Shown: piece by piece, positions 22,769 through 34,573 of the stretch
Numbering within the stretch: the stretch's first letter is position 1
Layout of the letters: each line of letters begins with the position of its first letter
NCBI GenBank assembly: GCA_030761205.1
Contig: JAULJL010000046.1
Coordinates: 9,875,590 to 9,939,589, forward strand
DNA: 64,000 nt
Direction: 5' to 3'
Source of the DNA: Fremontodendron californicum
Taxonomy: Eukaryota; Streptophyta; Magnoliopsida; Malvales; Malvaceae
Program-made: the position numbers and the translations under genes
The notes under the pieces: generated by a model
Database searches by the model: none
What the model saw: only the letters and a program-made list of their open reading frames with translations
What the model was told of the DNA's origin: nothing

Positions 22769-25700
22769 ATTATGTTAATAGCTTAAAAATGTTTCCAATA
22801 TTGTAAGGACAATAAATTTTACTTTAATCTGTTACTCTTAGTATTATGATTGACCAATTCCAAATTCACGTGTATAAATTGATATTTTAAGTCATTAATT
22901 AATAGTTAATCTTTACATCTCTGAATAAATTAAGCTGGTAAAAGAATAGGTTTCCAAATTCCTAAAGCTTTAAAAATCTGTGAAATAAATATGTTATGCA
23001 ATTTGTATAATTGTATTTATAGTCTTATGATTGATAATTATTGAAAAGTTACATTTCCTTTAGACCAAAAAAAAAAAAAATGCAGAAACAAAATTTTGGT
23101 AGTTGCATCGGATCGGTCAGGTTTGAAAATTTATTTTATTATTTAATATATTAAAAATTATTTTATATTAATATTAATATATTTTTATAATTAAATATAA
23201 ATAAAAAATATTTTTTTATAATTTAAATAATAATTCAAATTGATCCGAATTATTAAAAAATTATCTTAAATTCAATTCAATTTAAATTAAACTTGTCTGA
23301 CAATTGAAAAGATTATTATTTCAGAGAGCAAGTTGAAATACTATTGCTTCCTCTTTAGTCTTTCTTTCTACAGTTCCAAAATTGATATAAATATTATTCT
23401 TTGTCTACCAGTAGTTGAATATGTTTCAAATTAAGTGTGTTAAACGTGAAACTTAAAGAATATTAATCCGTTTCCCTCAATATTTTATGGGTTCGTTTAA
23501 TCTATATTTATTAACATCAATTAAAAATTATTTATTATTTTAATTTTTTTTACGTTTAATATATTATTTTTACTAAATTTTAAAAAAAAAATTATCCTTG
23601 TTTTTTTTTTTATATATTATATATATCACCTTATTTAATGGCACTAAAGACTGTTAACGTTTTCCATATTTTATTTTGGTAAATATATGTGAAGAAATTT
23701 GATGTTACTTTAGAGGTGTACATGGCCAAGCCGGACTGGGTTCGGGTCGAACTTAGGTATGGTATCAATACTATATACACTTATCTAAGTCTGGCCCGAT
23801 CCGAAGTATGGGTTTCAAATTCTGCTCAAGCCCATCCGTATTTGTAAATAGATAGTCTAAACCAGTTTAGGTCTGCCATATAATATTTTTCTTAAACTTT
23901 TAAATAAATATATTTTTATTATTTAATTTTTAGTAATTTTTTTCTTTTATTATGTTCTAAAACATGGATAACTTAATCTATTTTAAATATTTACACTATA
24001 ATATTTTTATCCAAACCCTTCAAAATATAGATAAATTTTTAAATTTAAACGAATAATTCGATTTTTGAACAAGTCTAGTTAGCTTTTAAACTACCCAACG
24101 CAAGCATTTACTTATCAAGGATTGCTGCGTTAACTCCAAAGTGAGAAAGCTAACCTCTTTAATCCAATAAGTCATTATGTAACCAAAATTTTACTATTTG
24201 TCATCAGTAAAAGTGATGATTTTCATTTGAGAGAGAATTCATTTAGATTGGATAGTTTTGAATATAATACAAAAATATGATATAAATATGATATATTAAT
24301 AAATATAAAAATAATATAACATATTTAAATATAATTAATACAATATATTTAAAACACGTATATATTTATATTTATATTTAACATATTTAAAAAAATTTAT
24401 TTTATTTATATTTATGTGACAAACTAAAAAATATAAAACACAACAAACATATACGATTTACGCATCTAAGTTTTGCTTTTATATTTAGGCGTTTGCCTGA
24501 ACTGAACAAAAATCTTGCTCTGAATTTTCTTGTACAAAAGTATAGGTTACCATTTGTATGAAGGGTAAAATCGGTAAATGCAAAAGTAAAAGGCTTAATA
24601 TATAAATTGAGTTCGAATTATAAATCTGAATCTATATCCCGTCAATAAATTATCTTAATATATTAATATTGTTATATAAAATATGGATGTAACATAATTA
24701 ATTAATATTAAATAATTATATATCATGTCAAATATTATTTTAAATGTTAATGACATATTATTGATTTGACACGTGATAATTTAATATTCATCAATTAAAT
24801 CATTATAATATTTTATATAATATTTATATAATGACATTAATTTATTAAGTTAAATTTCTCAACATAAATAAAATAAAATTTAAATATTAAATTATTTAAA
24901 AAATAATTTGGAATTAATTTAATATTAACCCAAAGATAAAAAATACAAGCTGCTAGATCCTAGATGGGTCAAATCAAGAAAGATAAGCAAAGCCACAGTA
25001 CTATATCAAACAAACAAGAGGAGAACAAGAAGCAGCTTTATAGGATAATTTTAAGAAAACTCATAAGTTTTTTGTAAGGTTCAAATTTATGTAATTTATT
25101 ATATTTATAAATAATTTATATATATTTATATAAAAAAAATTATATAAATATATGATAATTTTTAATTTATATAAATATATGATATATCTTTTAATAATTT
25201 ATATAATTTATATATAATTTATTATATTTTGTATATAATTTGTTATATTTATATATAAAATTATATAAATATATAATAATTTTTAATTATATAAATACGT
25301 GATCATATTTTTTTAATAATTTATATAATAATTTACTCTAAAAACTCCTAATTTCTATAGCCTAAGAGGGTTGGTTTCAGGTTTTGTCTTGTATGGGTGT
25401 AGCTGCCAATTACTATTTGTCGGCAATTGGCAAAGGCCATTAAATTCGTATTAGACCGTTCATGACCGGATCGAATCAGGTTAAGTCGTGACCCAATTTT
25501 ATTTTTATTTTACTTGTTTAAATTCGAATGTTGAATTTAGATCAAGTTTAAAAGTTTGTATTATTATTAAAAATATTTTTATATTTATATTAATATTTTA
25601 TAATTAAATTTAAATAAAACTTTTTATTAAATAAATAATAATATGAACTGAGTCAATTCGGATTACAAAACTTAATGTTTAAATCCGATCCAATTTAAAT

Positions 25701-26183
25701 CGAACGAATAATCCGACATTTAAATAAATCTATTTAGTATGTTCCCTTCCCTTTAGAGTTTGGAATCATTCTGATCAGAAAAAGGAAATACCGATTGGGC
25801 GTTTGGGGAGACCCTTTTTGTTGTAGTGACCTTTAGATCTTGTAATTTATTTATTTGTGTTAGAGTGTTTTACGTATTATTATATATTTATATAAATTTT
25901 TATACGTTAATAATTTGTATTATATAAATTTTGATTATTCATATATTTATATCGAATTCGTATAATTTATATTATATCATATTTTCTATTATATTTTAAT
26001 TATTTTTTATATTATATTTATATCATATAATTATATCGTATTCAAAATTATCCGTCCTAATAATGTCTTTCATTGAGGTTGTTGGTGAAGTTTGAAAGGT
26101 CATAACTCATAGTACAGATTCTTGACTTTTCTTTAGTCACTGCTTGAATTTCATGGACTTCAACTTGGTTTTGTCGGTGTGGC
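22769..26183. other. Gene-free AT-rich stretch with degenerate repeat copies
   Basis: No gene is supported. Recognisable pieces are family F-like at about 23100-23330 and 25435-25735 (GACCGGATCGAATCAGG to AATCCGACATTTAAATA), family I at about 23500-23660, family G-like at about 23713-24090 (GAGGTGTACATGGCC, TATGGTATCAATAC), and family D-like at about 24240-24472 and 25845-26065. About 25080-25335 is a run of ATATAAATATATGATAATTTT-like quasi-repeats. Confidence 0.45.
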
Positions 26184-26191
26184 ATAGAATT

Positions 26192-26619
26192 TAGGACTGT
26201 AATAGAGCCGAGCCGAACTCGAATACTGAGAAGCTCGAGCTCGAGCTCGAGGCTCGAAATTCGGTTCGAGCTCGATCGAGTATCATTTTTTAAGCTCGAG
26301 CTCGGCTCGAAATAAAATCGAACTATTCGAGCTCGACTCGATTAGGCTCGTTTATATACTCGAGCTCGAGCTCGAATTAAGGGTTTTTAAGTATGTATAT
26401 ATATTAAGGGTAAATTAGTAAATTAATAATAAAAATATTATAAATAAAAAAGCTCGATTAGGCTCGCGAGCTGCTCGAATCGAGTATTAAGATACTCTAA
26501 CTCGGCTCGCTCGATAGCTCGAGCTCGAGCTCGGCTCGATAATGACCGAATCGAATTCGAGTTTTTTTCGAGTCGAACTCGAGTAGCTTGCGAGCATAGG
26601 TGTCTCGTTTACACCCCTA
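26192..26619. mobile_element. Family E hAT-like miniature element, 428 bp, with perfect target duplication
   Basis: The element starts TAGGACTGTAATAGAG and ends CTCGTTTACACCCCTA, which are imperfect inverted repeats. The flanking ATAGAATT is identical at 26184-26191 and 26620-26627. Both arms consist of AGCTCGAGCTCGAGCTCGA-like words, self-complementary and rich in the CTCGAG hexamer, around a short AT core. Confidence 0.8.
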
Positions 26620-26627
26620 ATAGAATT

Positions 26628-28144
26628 GGGAACCAAAACCATTTCCAAAGCCAATGATATCTAGTTTCTTTATATTTATTAGTATTTATTATCATATACA
26701 TGTGAATATTTTTTAATTTATTTATTTTTAAATATATAATTGTATATTTTAAAAATAAGTAAAAATAATAAAAATATATTAACTAAAATTTGCATGTAAA
26801 ATTTATTTTATGTTAAAATTATATCAAAATTATTATATTATTTTTAGTATTAATGTAAAATTAATTATGAATATAAAAAATTTAATATAAATTTTAACTT
26901 TTTATTTATATCAAATAAATTAATTCATTTCTTAAGATTAATGAAAAATTAAAACTTTTAAGATAAAACAATTCTACATAAATTTTTATTTTTTTTAGTT
27001 ACTATCAAATTAATTCATTTAACAAAATTGTTTTAATAAAATTAAACTCTTATTTATAAATTAGATAAATCTTATTAATAATAGAAAAATATTTATAATG
27101 ACAATTTAGAAATACAGTGAGCGTCGATGATTATTTTCGTCAATTCAAAAAAAAATTCATATTCGTATTTTTATATATATATTATAGATATATATTATAG
27201 TTCGTTTTTATATATTAACGATGAAAACTTTTTAATTTCACAAGTGAATTAAAAAATTGTTATATATATTTTTTATTTTTTTTATTATACTCTAAAAATA
27301 TATGTTATTATGTTACTCCTATTTGTGTAATCTAGAAATAATTTCTCTACCTTTCTTTTTAAAAAAAAAGGGTTTATCGATTTTGATTAAAGAATATTCG
27401 CGTTTAACCAAAAGTCCAAAATAAATGTGTGGATTTAATTATTCTGGATATGTTATTTAGTACTTGTGTTTTATATATTTAAGTAATATCAGCATCTCAA
27501 TTTTTAAAAAAAATGATGTTGAAATAGATATGTTCAAATGCCAAGCAAATACTCGTTTTATCTGATTTAAATTTGGTTGAGTTTGTGATAATTTTTTTTT
27601 TTTTTATAATCGAATGAAACAGCTCGAATTAAGTCAAATTTAAGATATAATTTTTACTTGGATGTTCGATTCGAATTATTATTTAATTAATAAAAAATAT
27701 AAAAAATATTTTAATATATTTTAAATAATAAAACGAGTTTTCAAATTGAGTCGAACCGAATTTGAACAAATAACGTTCTTATTATTTGAGTCCATAAACA
27801 TTTTCCCGTTAAAATTTAATCATACATTATTTACTTTTTTTTAATTTAATCATACATTTTAAAAATCATTGCAATAACTAAGAAATTTTCATAAATTAAT
27901 TATTTAAACGGATTGATTTTCTAGAAAAAAAAATTGTACAAAAATGAAACCAACCCATAATTGGATTTTTATAAAACTGCAAAAAATAGGAGTGGGAACC
28001 CAAATTGGACCAGAAACTAACAAAAACTAACCACGTCATCAAAAAACTATAACACGGCAGCACAACCTTCGAGGAACTTGCCAGCTCATTTCTCTGCCGC
28101 CCGAACACGCCTTCGCGTTTCTTTAATCCAATAATATTGGATCC
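26628..28144. other. AT-rich gene-free stretch
   Basis: This is mostly simple AT-rich sequence. A degenerate family F-like copy is at about 27500-27800 (GATTTAAATTTGGTTGAG and GAGTCGAACCGAATTTG). No coding sequence or RNA gene is visible. Confidence 0.4.
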
Positions 28145-29130
28145 ATATGTTACTAATACGATATAAAAAAAATATATATAATATAATATAATATAAAATA
28201 TAATATAATATGATATGATATAAAAAAATATGAATATAACATAAATATATAAATATATCTAAATTTATATAACATAATTACTAATACGTTAAAATTTATA
28301 TAAATATAAAATATTTTAAATACGATTATAATACAAAAAATATATGAATACGACATAAATATATGAAATATGAAAAAAATACGAACACTACACGAATATA
28401 TAAATATATCAAAATATACATAACATAAATTATTAATACGTTAAAATTTATATAAATATAAAATATTTTAAACACGATTATAACATACAAAAAATATAAA
28501 TATGACACGAATATACTAAATATGAAAAAAAAAACACGAATACGACACGAATATATAAATATATCAAAATTTATATAACACAAATTATTAACACGTTAAA
28601 ATTTATATAAATATAAAATACTTTAAAAACGATTATAACACACACAAAAAATACGAATATACGAAATATGAAGAAAAAAAAAACACAAACACAAACACGA
28701 CACAAATATATAAATATATCAAAATTTACATAACACAAATTATTAACATGTTAAAATTTATATAAATATAAAATACTTTAAAAATGATTATAACACAAAA
28801 AATTATACGAATATGACACGAATATACAAAATATATATAAAAAAACACGACACGAATATATAAATATATCAAAATTTATATAACACAAATTATTAACATT
28901 TTAAAATTTATATAAATATAAATACTTTAAATACGATCATAATATTTTAAAAAATATAAAAAAAGGACACGAATATATGAAATATAACAAAAAAAAACAC
29001 GAACTCGACATTAATTTATGATTATATAAAAATTTATATAATGTAAATTATTAATACATTAAAATTTATATAAAAATAGCCAAATATATATATATATATA
29101 TATTTATATATAAACAAGACAGAAATATAC
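28145..29130. repeat. Tandem array of six ~153-bp units derived from family D
   Basis: The landmark TTAAAATTTATATAAATATA begins at about 28289, 28441, 28596, 28751, 28901 and 29059, spacings of 152, 155, 155, 150 and 158 bp. Between landmarks, CACGAATATATAAATATATC and TATAACACAAATTATTAAC recur in order. These are the interior words of the dispersed family D elements. The array ends near AATTACGAATTGACAAG, resembling a family D terminus, and includes a TA microsatellite (29086-29101). Minus-strand frames here translate to Tyr/Ile/Phe repeats and are not genes. The array ends ~200 bp before the receptor kinase start. Confidence 0.82.
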
Positions 29131-29301
29131 TAATTACGAATTGACAAGTTGGCCAGCCAATTCTCTTCAGTCTGATCTATTTTTCACGTTCGATTGTTCA
29201 AATCAACCCTCTCTCGATTTCGCTCATAGGCTGCGTTGCTCTCGCAGCACTGTATCTCCCAACAACTCCCATTTATCTTTCTTTTCATCTTCATCTTCCC
29301 A

Positions 29302-29319
29302 ATGAATTGCTATCTATAA
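29302..29319 (+). promoter_or_regulatory. Five-codon upstream open reading frame before the receptor kinase
   Basis: An ATG at 29302 is followed by four codons and TAA, ending 15 nt before the main ATG at 29335. If the transcript starts upstream, as the CT-rich leader at 29200-29300 suggests, this mini-frame would be met first by scanning ribosomes and could lower translation of the kinase. The transcription start is not known. Confidence 0.45.
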
Positions 29320-29334
29320 CAAAATTCATCCCAA

Positions 29335-31236
29335 ATGTCCATTCAGTTTCACCATTTTCTCTTCTTCTTCTTCTTCTTGATCCTAGCTTTCTTCCCACCA
29401 TGCCTTGCTCAAAACGGCAACGTTTCATGTCCCTTAAACTTCACCATCCTCCGCCCCCTCTTCTCCAACCCAAACAGGCTTCGAGCCAACACCTCCATGG
29501 ATTGCCACTACATTCTTCAGGGCCTCCGCCTTGTCCTTTCCGACTACCTTAAACGCTCCGAGTCGTTTTTCCCACCCTTAAACTCCTCCGAGTCTTGTTG
29601 GCAAACTTACCAATCCCTCGTCCCAAGCTTCAATATCCGTTCCTCTTGCGGTTTCCAAACCGCTTGGATCTCTCAAGGTTGCTTGAACTTAACCACAAAG
29701 GCGGATTTCGAAGCTTGGATCCCAAACGCTACCTTAACCGACGTCGTTTCTAACTGTAACCAGTCGTTGCAAGGTTCCGCTTGTGCTTCCTGTACTAGAA
29801 GCTTGGCGAATTTGCAAGCTTTATACTTGACGACGGACAATTCAACTGCAAACGTGTCTGACTGTACGGCATATCCGTCTATTTATGCAGCTGCTGTTGC
29901 TAATTACTTGGGACCGACCGATGAAGGTACGGCCTCCTGTTTACTTTCAGTTGATTTAAGCGATAGTAGTAAAGGTAAGAGTAAGAAAATAGGTTTGATT
30001 TTGGGTGTTTTAATCGGTGTTGGTGTTGGTTTAGCTGTTTTGATTGGTGGGTTTTGGTTTCTTTATAGAAAATATAAGGATTCGAAGAGGAAGAAAAGGA
30101 GGGATAGAATTAGGAATCTTGAGATGGGTAGTTTGGGTGGTTCTGGATTGGATTCGATTAGTGAAAGTACTAATTTGGTTAAGTTTACATTCGATGAGAT
30201 TAAGAAAGCTACTAGGAATTTCTCTAGAGATAACATTATTGGAAGAGGAGGCTATGGGAATGTGTACAAGGGTTACTTGCCTGATGGCCCTGAGGTTGCT
30301 TTGAAAAGGTTCAAGAATTGTTCTGCTTCTGGTGATGCCAGTTTTTCGCATGAAGTTGAGGTTATTGCTAGTGTTAGGCATGTGAATCTTGTTGCTTTGA
30401 GGGGATATTGTACGGCTACGACACCATTAGAGGGTCATCAGAGGATAATTGTTTGTGATTTAATGAAGAATGGGAGTTTGCATGATCATCTGTTTGGTTC
30501 CATTGAAGGGAGACTTAGTTGGCCCATTCGTCAAAAGATTGCACTAGGAACAGCTAGGGGACTGGCTTATTTGCATTATGGGGCACAGCCAACAATCATT
30601 CATAGAGATATCAAAGCGAGTAATATACTTTTGGATGAGAAGTTTGAGGCCAAGGTAGCAGATTTTGGACTTGCAAAGTTTGCACCGGAAGGGATGACAC
30701 ATTTGAGCACTAGGGTAGCTGGAACAATGGGATATGTCGCCCCTGAGTATGCGTTGTATGGGCAATTGACTGAGAGGAGTGATGTGTATAGCTTTGGTGT
30801 GGTGCTTCTTGAGCTGTTGAGTGGAAAGAAAGCGCTCACTATGAGCGATGAGAACCAACCTTCTCTAGTTGCTGATTGGGCATGGTCGTTGGTGAAGAAC
30901 GAGAGAGCTTTGGATGTTATTGAAGATGGCATGCCAGAGTTGGGTCCATCAGAAGTTGTGGAGAAGTATGTTTTGATAGCGGTTCTTTGCTCTCATCCGG
31001 AGTTACAATGCCGGCCATCCATGGATCAGGTCGTGAAAATGTTGGAGACAGACATTTCAGTTCCCTCAATCCCTGAGCGGCCAATTCCTCTGGTAGCTCA
31101 TATTGATGACATTGAGAGATCTATAAGCAGTAGTGGCTCAGGTCAGCTCTCCAGTTCTGCTGGTTATCAGATGTTTACTTATGAAAGTAGTCATCATTCT
31201 GGCCGTAAGGAGGAAGGGACAAGTTCAGGCTCTTGA
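29335..31236 (+). CDS. RKF3: RKF3-like receptor serine/threonine kinase (SPARK ectodomain)
   Basis: This intronless frame encodes 633 residues of a plasma-membrane receptor-like kinase. Residues 1-26 are a signal peptide ending CLAQ. Residues ~30-200 form a Cys-rich ectodomain of the SPARK type, with CWQTYQSL, SSCGFQTAWIS and CASCTRS. Residues ~219-241 are a single transmembrane helix followed by a KRKKRRDR stop-transfer run. The kinase domain starts near residue 280: glycine loop GRGGYGNVYKG at 303, catalytic HRDIKASN at 423, DFGLAKF near 443 and APEYALYG in the activation segment. Because all catalytic residues and the RD pair are present, it should be an active kinase. The Ser-rich tail (SSSGSGQLSSS) may be phosphorylated. 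Domain order and the SPARK/kinase pairing fit Arabidopsis RKF3, named for expression in flowers. Databases often label RKF3 an LRR kinase, but no LRRs are present. Orthology is inferred, not tested by phylogeny. Confidence 0.93.
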   Translation: MSIQFHHFLFFFFFLILAFFPPCLAQNGNVSCPLNFTILRPLFSNPNRLRANTSMDCHYILQGLRLVLSDYLKRSESFFPPLNSSESCWQTYQSLVPSFNIRSSCGFQTAWISQGCLNLTTKADFEAWIPNATLTDVVSNCNQSLQGSACASCTRSLANLQALYLTTDNSTANVSDCTAYPSIYAAAVANYLGPTDEGTASCLLSVDLSDSSKGKSKKIGLILGVLIGVGVGLAVLIGGFWFLYRKYKDSKRKKRRDRIRNLEMGSLGGSGLDSISESTNLVKFTFDEIKKATRNFSRDNIIGRGGYGNVYKGYLPDGPEVALKRFKNCSASGDASFSHEVEVIASVRHVNLVALRGYCTATTPLEGHQRIIVCDLMKNGSLHDHLFGSIEGRLSWPIRQKIALGTARGLAYLHYGAQPTIIHRDIKASNILLDEKFEAKVADFGLAKFAPEGMTHLSTRVAGTMGYVAPEYALYGQLTERSDVYSFGVVLLELLSGKKALTMSDENQPSLVADWAWSLVKNERALDVIEDGMPELGPSEVVEKYVLIAVLCSHPELQCRPSMDQVVKMLETDISVPSIPERPIPLVAHIDDIERSISSSGSGQLSSSAGYQMFTYESSHHSGRKEEGTSSGS

Positions 31237-31935
31237 ATAGAAGTTTTTGATAAGCACAACCTAACATAATAGGATCATTGAGCTCTCCAATGGTGCTTCC
31301 CCTGATTGGTATGCTCACCTTGATTTTTGTTGGTTAGATTTTGTGCTTACCGAGTTCAGAATTGCATCTGATGTTGTAAAGATACGATAGATTCACAATC
31401 AAGTTAGATTCATTTGAATTCAAGTGATATAGGGCATACAGTAGTCATTTCAATTTGTAAGCATTTAATTGTGTACAGTATAGCAACTTTTTCTAGGACA
31501 TCAATTAGTTTGTTGGACAAATGATGCTTTGTGTTTTTTGGAAATTCTTCATATATAACATGTTTTTGCCAACCTCAGTGGCATGGAGTTTTGGTCTTAT
31601 GTAACAAAGGCTATTGCAAGAATTTGATTTCTAAACCTTGTTGCTTCATTTGTAGTTTTTTTGCAAGTTCTGTTGCTGCTGCTTAATTAATAGTAGAGGA
31701 TGTAAATATCGAATTTGATGCAGATAAAATGTTTTCGAAAAGCAGTTCGGTTGGTCTATTCTTCACATATTGTTCCTTTGAACTGTATAAAGTTGCCATA
31801 TTTGCAAAAGCAAAATCGCAGAAAGTTGCCATATTTGCAAAAGCAAAATCGCATAATATTTGCAAAAGCCAATTCCTCTGCTTAATTACTGATGATGGTT
31901 GACTGAATTCGATGCACCAGAAAGGGTATGAGAAG
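31237..31935 (+). other. 3' region of the receptor kinase gene with a small tandem repeat
   Basis: This is mostly 3' untranslated or intergenic sequence with no further open frame of note. At about 31789-31870 a 33-bp unit (AGTTGCCATATTTGCAAAAG) is repeated twice, followed by a partial third copy. The poly(A) site cannot be fixed. Confidence 0.45.
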
Positions 31936-32108
31936 TTATGTTACTTGGACTCGGGTGTGAGTGTCGGATACAGGTATGTGTTCGACACGGGTATGTTCAA
32001 TTTTTTTTTTAAAAGTTTTTTCATGCATTTGGAGGGTATTTGGAGGGTCATATCTCCATATCAATGTTCAAATATACGTCGGACACGAGTACTTTCGGAA
32101 TAACATAG
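31936..32108. mobile_element. Family A hAT-like miniature element, copy 1, with perfect target duplication
   Basis: The left end TTATGTTACTTGGACTCGGG is the family end with C changed to T, and the right end is AATAACATAG. The perfect 8-bp duplication ATGAGAAG is at 31928-31935 and 32109-32116. The interior carries family words GAGTGTCGGATAC, GTATGTTCAA and GTCGGACACGAGTACTT. This is the left-most copy in the window. Confidence 0.85.
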
Positions 32109-32391
32109 ATGAGAAGTACATAAGAAGGTAAGGGTAGTTGTTCTTCTGCACTGTCTAAATCTAGAGTAGACTTATGTCCAATAAGAAATCTGTTTGCAGC
32201 AGTTGCTGTAGATATCAATTTGCTTAGGATCATAGGGTGTGTAAGTAGAATGAAGAAAGTATGCCTTGTCATATGAGTATTATGAATTTTATTGTAATGA
32301 TAAAAGATTTCAGAAAGGAAGATCAATTCCTATAAGATGTGCTTAAAGTGGAATTTCATTTTTTTGATGAAAAGCTCCAAGCAAATGTGGA

Positions 32392-32828
32392 TAGGGATGG
32401 CAATAGAGCGAGACGGGATGAGATTGTTTTATTCACCTTTATCCCACTCTTGTATGGATGTTGAAAACATCCGTTTCCGTGGATGTCGGTTGCATTCATA
32501 ACCGTTTCATACTGTTTCACGTTGTTCTATTCTATTTTTTTACTAATTATTTTTAATTTAATATTGTAAAAAAATATTATAATTTATTCATAACATAATA
32601 TTTAGTATATTATAATATATATAATATTAGTATATATATCTAATATATATTAAAAATATAAATAGAATATATAGAATATTTTAAAGGATAAAATAATAAT
32701 TTTAAAAGATGAGTAGAGTGAGCAAATATTTATCAAAATTTTTTCGTTTCATTTCGTTTTCACTTTAAAAAAAAATTCGAGTGAATCAGTACGAAATTTG
32801 TGTAACGAATTGCTTTTTGCCATTCCTA
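32392..32828. mobile_element. Family B hAT-like miniature element, copy 1
   Basis: The left end is TAGGGATGGCAATAGAGCG and the right end GCTTTTTGCCATTCCTA. Flanks AATGTGGA and AATGTATC share only their first five bases, so the duplication is eroded. The landmark TGGATGTTGAAAACATCC (a short palindrome) is near the left side and an AT-rich core follows. Same family as 44809-45288, 49763-50236 and 57945-58204. Confidence 0.65.
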
Positions 32829-33388
32829 AATGTATCAAATGAAGCTGCTAGTCTTGTCAGTCTGGCATATTTAGAGTTCTTTACTGTCTCTTTTACTAGA
32901 TGGCTTGTAATGATAATTGAGTAGTGAAGATACTATTCACTCTTCTCATAGATCTCACATGTATTTGATATAAGCTTTAATCAAATCATAAATTGGAGGC
33001 ACACATCTCAAAGTGACAATAAAAAAAAAACAATCACAATGGACTAGAGGTGTTCGTAGATCGGATCATGACTCGAATTTTTTTTGAGATTTTTATTCAA
33101 GTCCAGTCTCGATCGAGTCCGAATCAATTCAGAAGCTCATTTTATTGTTTAAAAAATATTAAAAAAATATTTTTTATTAATAAACAATAATTCGTGCCGG
33201 TAAATCTATATCTAAATCCGATTCAATACGGATCGAGCTTATCAGATCAAGCGGGTAGTTTGATCCTTGAACAGATCTAAGAACTTTATATTTAGTCCAG
33301 ATGATTTGTGTCATCTTTAAAAACTAACATTCAATAAGTTTGAGTTAAGAATTTTATATTTGCAATTTTTTTCTTACGTTATTTTGTG

Positions 33389-33430
<42 letters not shown>

Positions 33431-33766
33431 GTTGACATATCCATTATAGAAACTAAATTATACCATAAAATTGTGGTTGAGTAACTTTTTGATAAATAAA
33501 TGTACATTAAATAAGATTAGCACACAACTTTTCATTAATTTTTTTTTTTAAAAAATGTCAACAAGTATTAATTTATCTTTTTTTAGGACACTCCATAACT
33601 ATTGAGTGTATTTTTCTTTAATGCTTTGTAATGTTTATTTACCTTTCCAAGATTAAGCTCATGAAAAATAAAAAACCTTTTAAAAATATAAAGTTGACCA
33701 TGAGGCCAGCCCAAGAAAAAAAAAAGTTGACCCACGAGACTTTGCAACTTGCAAGATATATATATA
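32829..33766. other. Spacer with a family F copy and a TA microsatellite
   Basis: About 33045-33290 is family F-like (AGAGGTGTTCGTAGATCGG to CCTTGAACAGATC). A long (TA)n run lies at about 33392-33426. A second TA tract ends at 33766, where the MULE begins. The frame at 33631-33849 runs into the MULE terminus and is not a gene. Confidence 0.45.
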
Positions 33767-34573
33767 GGTTTTTTTATTCAAATATAACAAAAAAAAAATC
33801 TCAAAATACCGTTTATTTCAGATTATTTCCCAAAATCCGCTTGTTTTAACATTAGCTGGGAAATCGTCACCCCCATGGCGATTTCCTAGCGTAAAAAAAC
33901 ACATTTTGGCTAAAAACACCAAGGAAAATCGCCATTGGGGGTGGCGATTTCCCTTCATGTATAATTTTTTTTTAAAAATTAATAAACAAATTTTAAATTT
34001 ATTTTTTAATTTGTAAATTTTGTTTTTTAATTTTAAAAATTATAAATTAAATTAAAATATTTTTTAGGTTTGGTTATTTAATTTTTTAAAATATATATTA
34101 AAAATGTAATTTAATTTATTATTAAATTTTTATAAAAAATAAAAATATATTTCTTATTAAAATTTAAAAAAGAAGATTATATTGATTATTATATATTTAT
34201 ATCAAAAATTGTATTTTTTATAATTTTGTAATATTATAAAAAGCAAAATTTAATTTATATCAAAAATATTTTAATGATGTAAAATGTAAACAAATTTTTT
34301 TTTTAAAGAAATTTATCGAGTTACTTTTTTAAATAAAGAAGTTATTTTTAAATTGGTATCGTAAAATAATTTTTTTAATTTGATTTTTTTTATTGAGTTG
34401 GTATTCGATTAACTCGTGACATCAATTTAATCATTGTTTTTAATAATAGTATAGATTGTTACAGTTTAAAACTGGATATTTGATAAAATAATTTTAATTT
34501 AATTTATGATTAAAATTTTAAAAAAATACAATTTTATTTCTTATTAAAATTTAAAAAAAGAAAATTTTATTTC

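Noticed and set aside
28153..28583. Hydrophobic minus-strand frames resembling membrane proteins
   Set aside because: They are translations of the AT-rich ~153-bp tandem array; the Tyr/Ile/Phe repeats follow the repeat period.
28145..29130. Regular repeats considered as a CRISPR array
   Set aside because: Repeats are ~150 bp, diverged and continuous without unique spacers, in plant nuclear DNA.
30031..30932. Open frames of ~85-116 codons opposite or alternate to the receptor kinase
   Set aside because: They overlap kinase motifs in the true frame and show no independent features.
33392..33426. TA-rich runs considered as replication origin or scaffold sites
   Set aside because: They are plain dinucleotide microsatellites; nothing else supports such a role.
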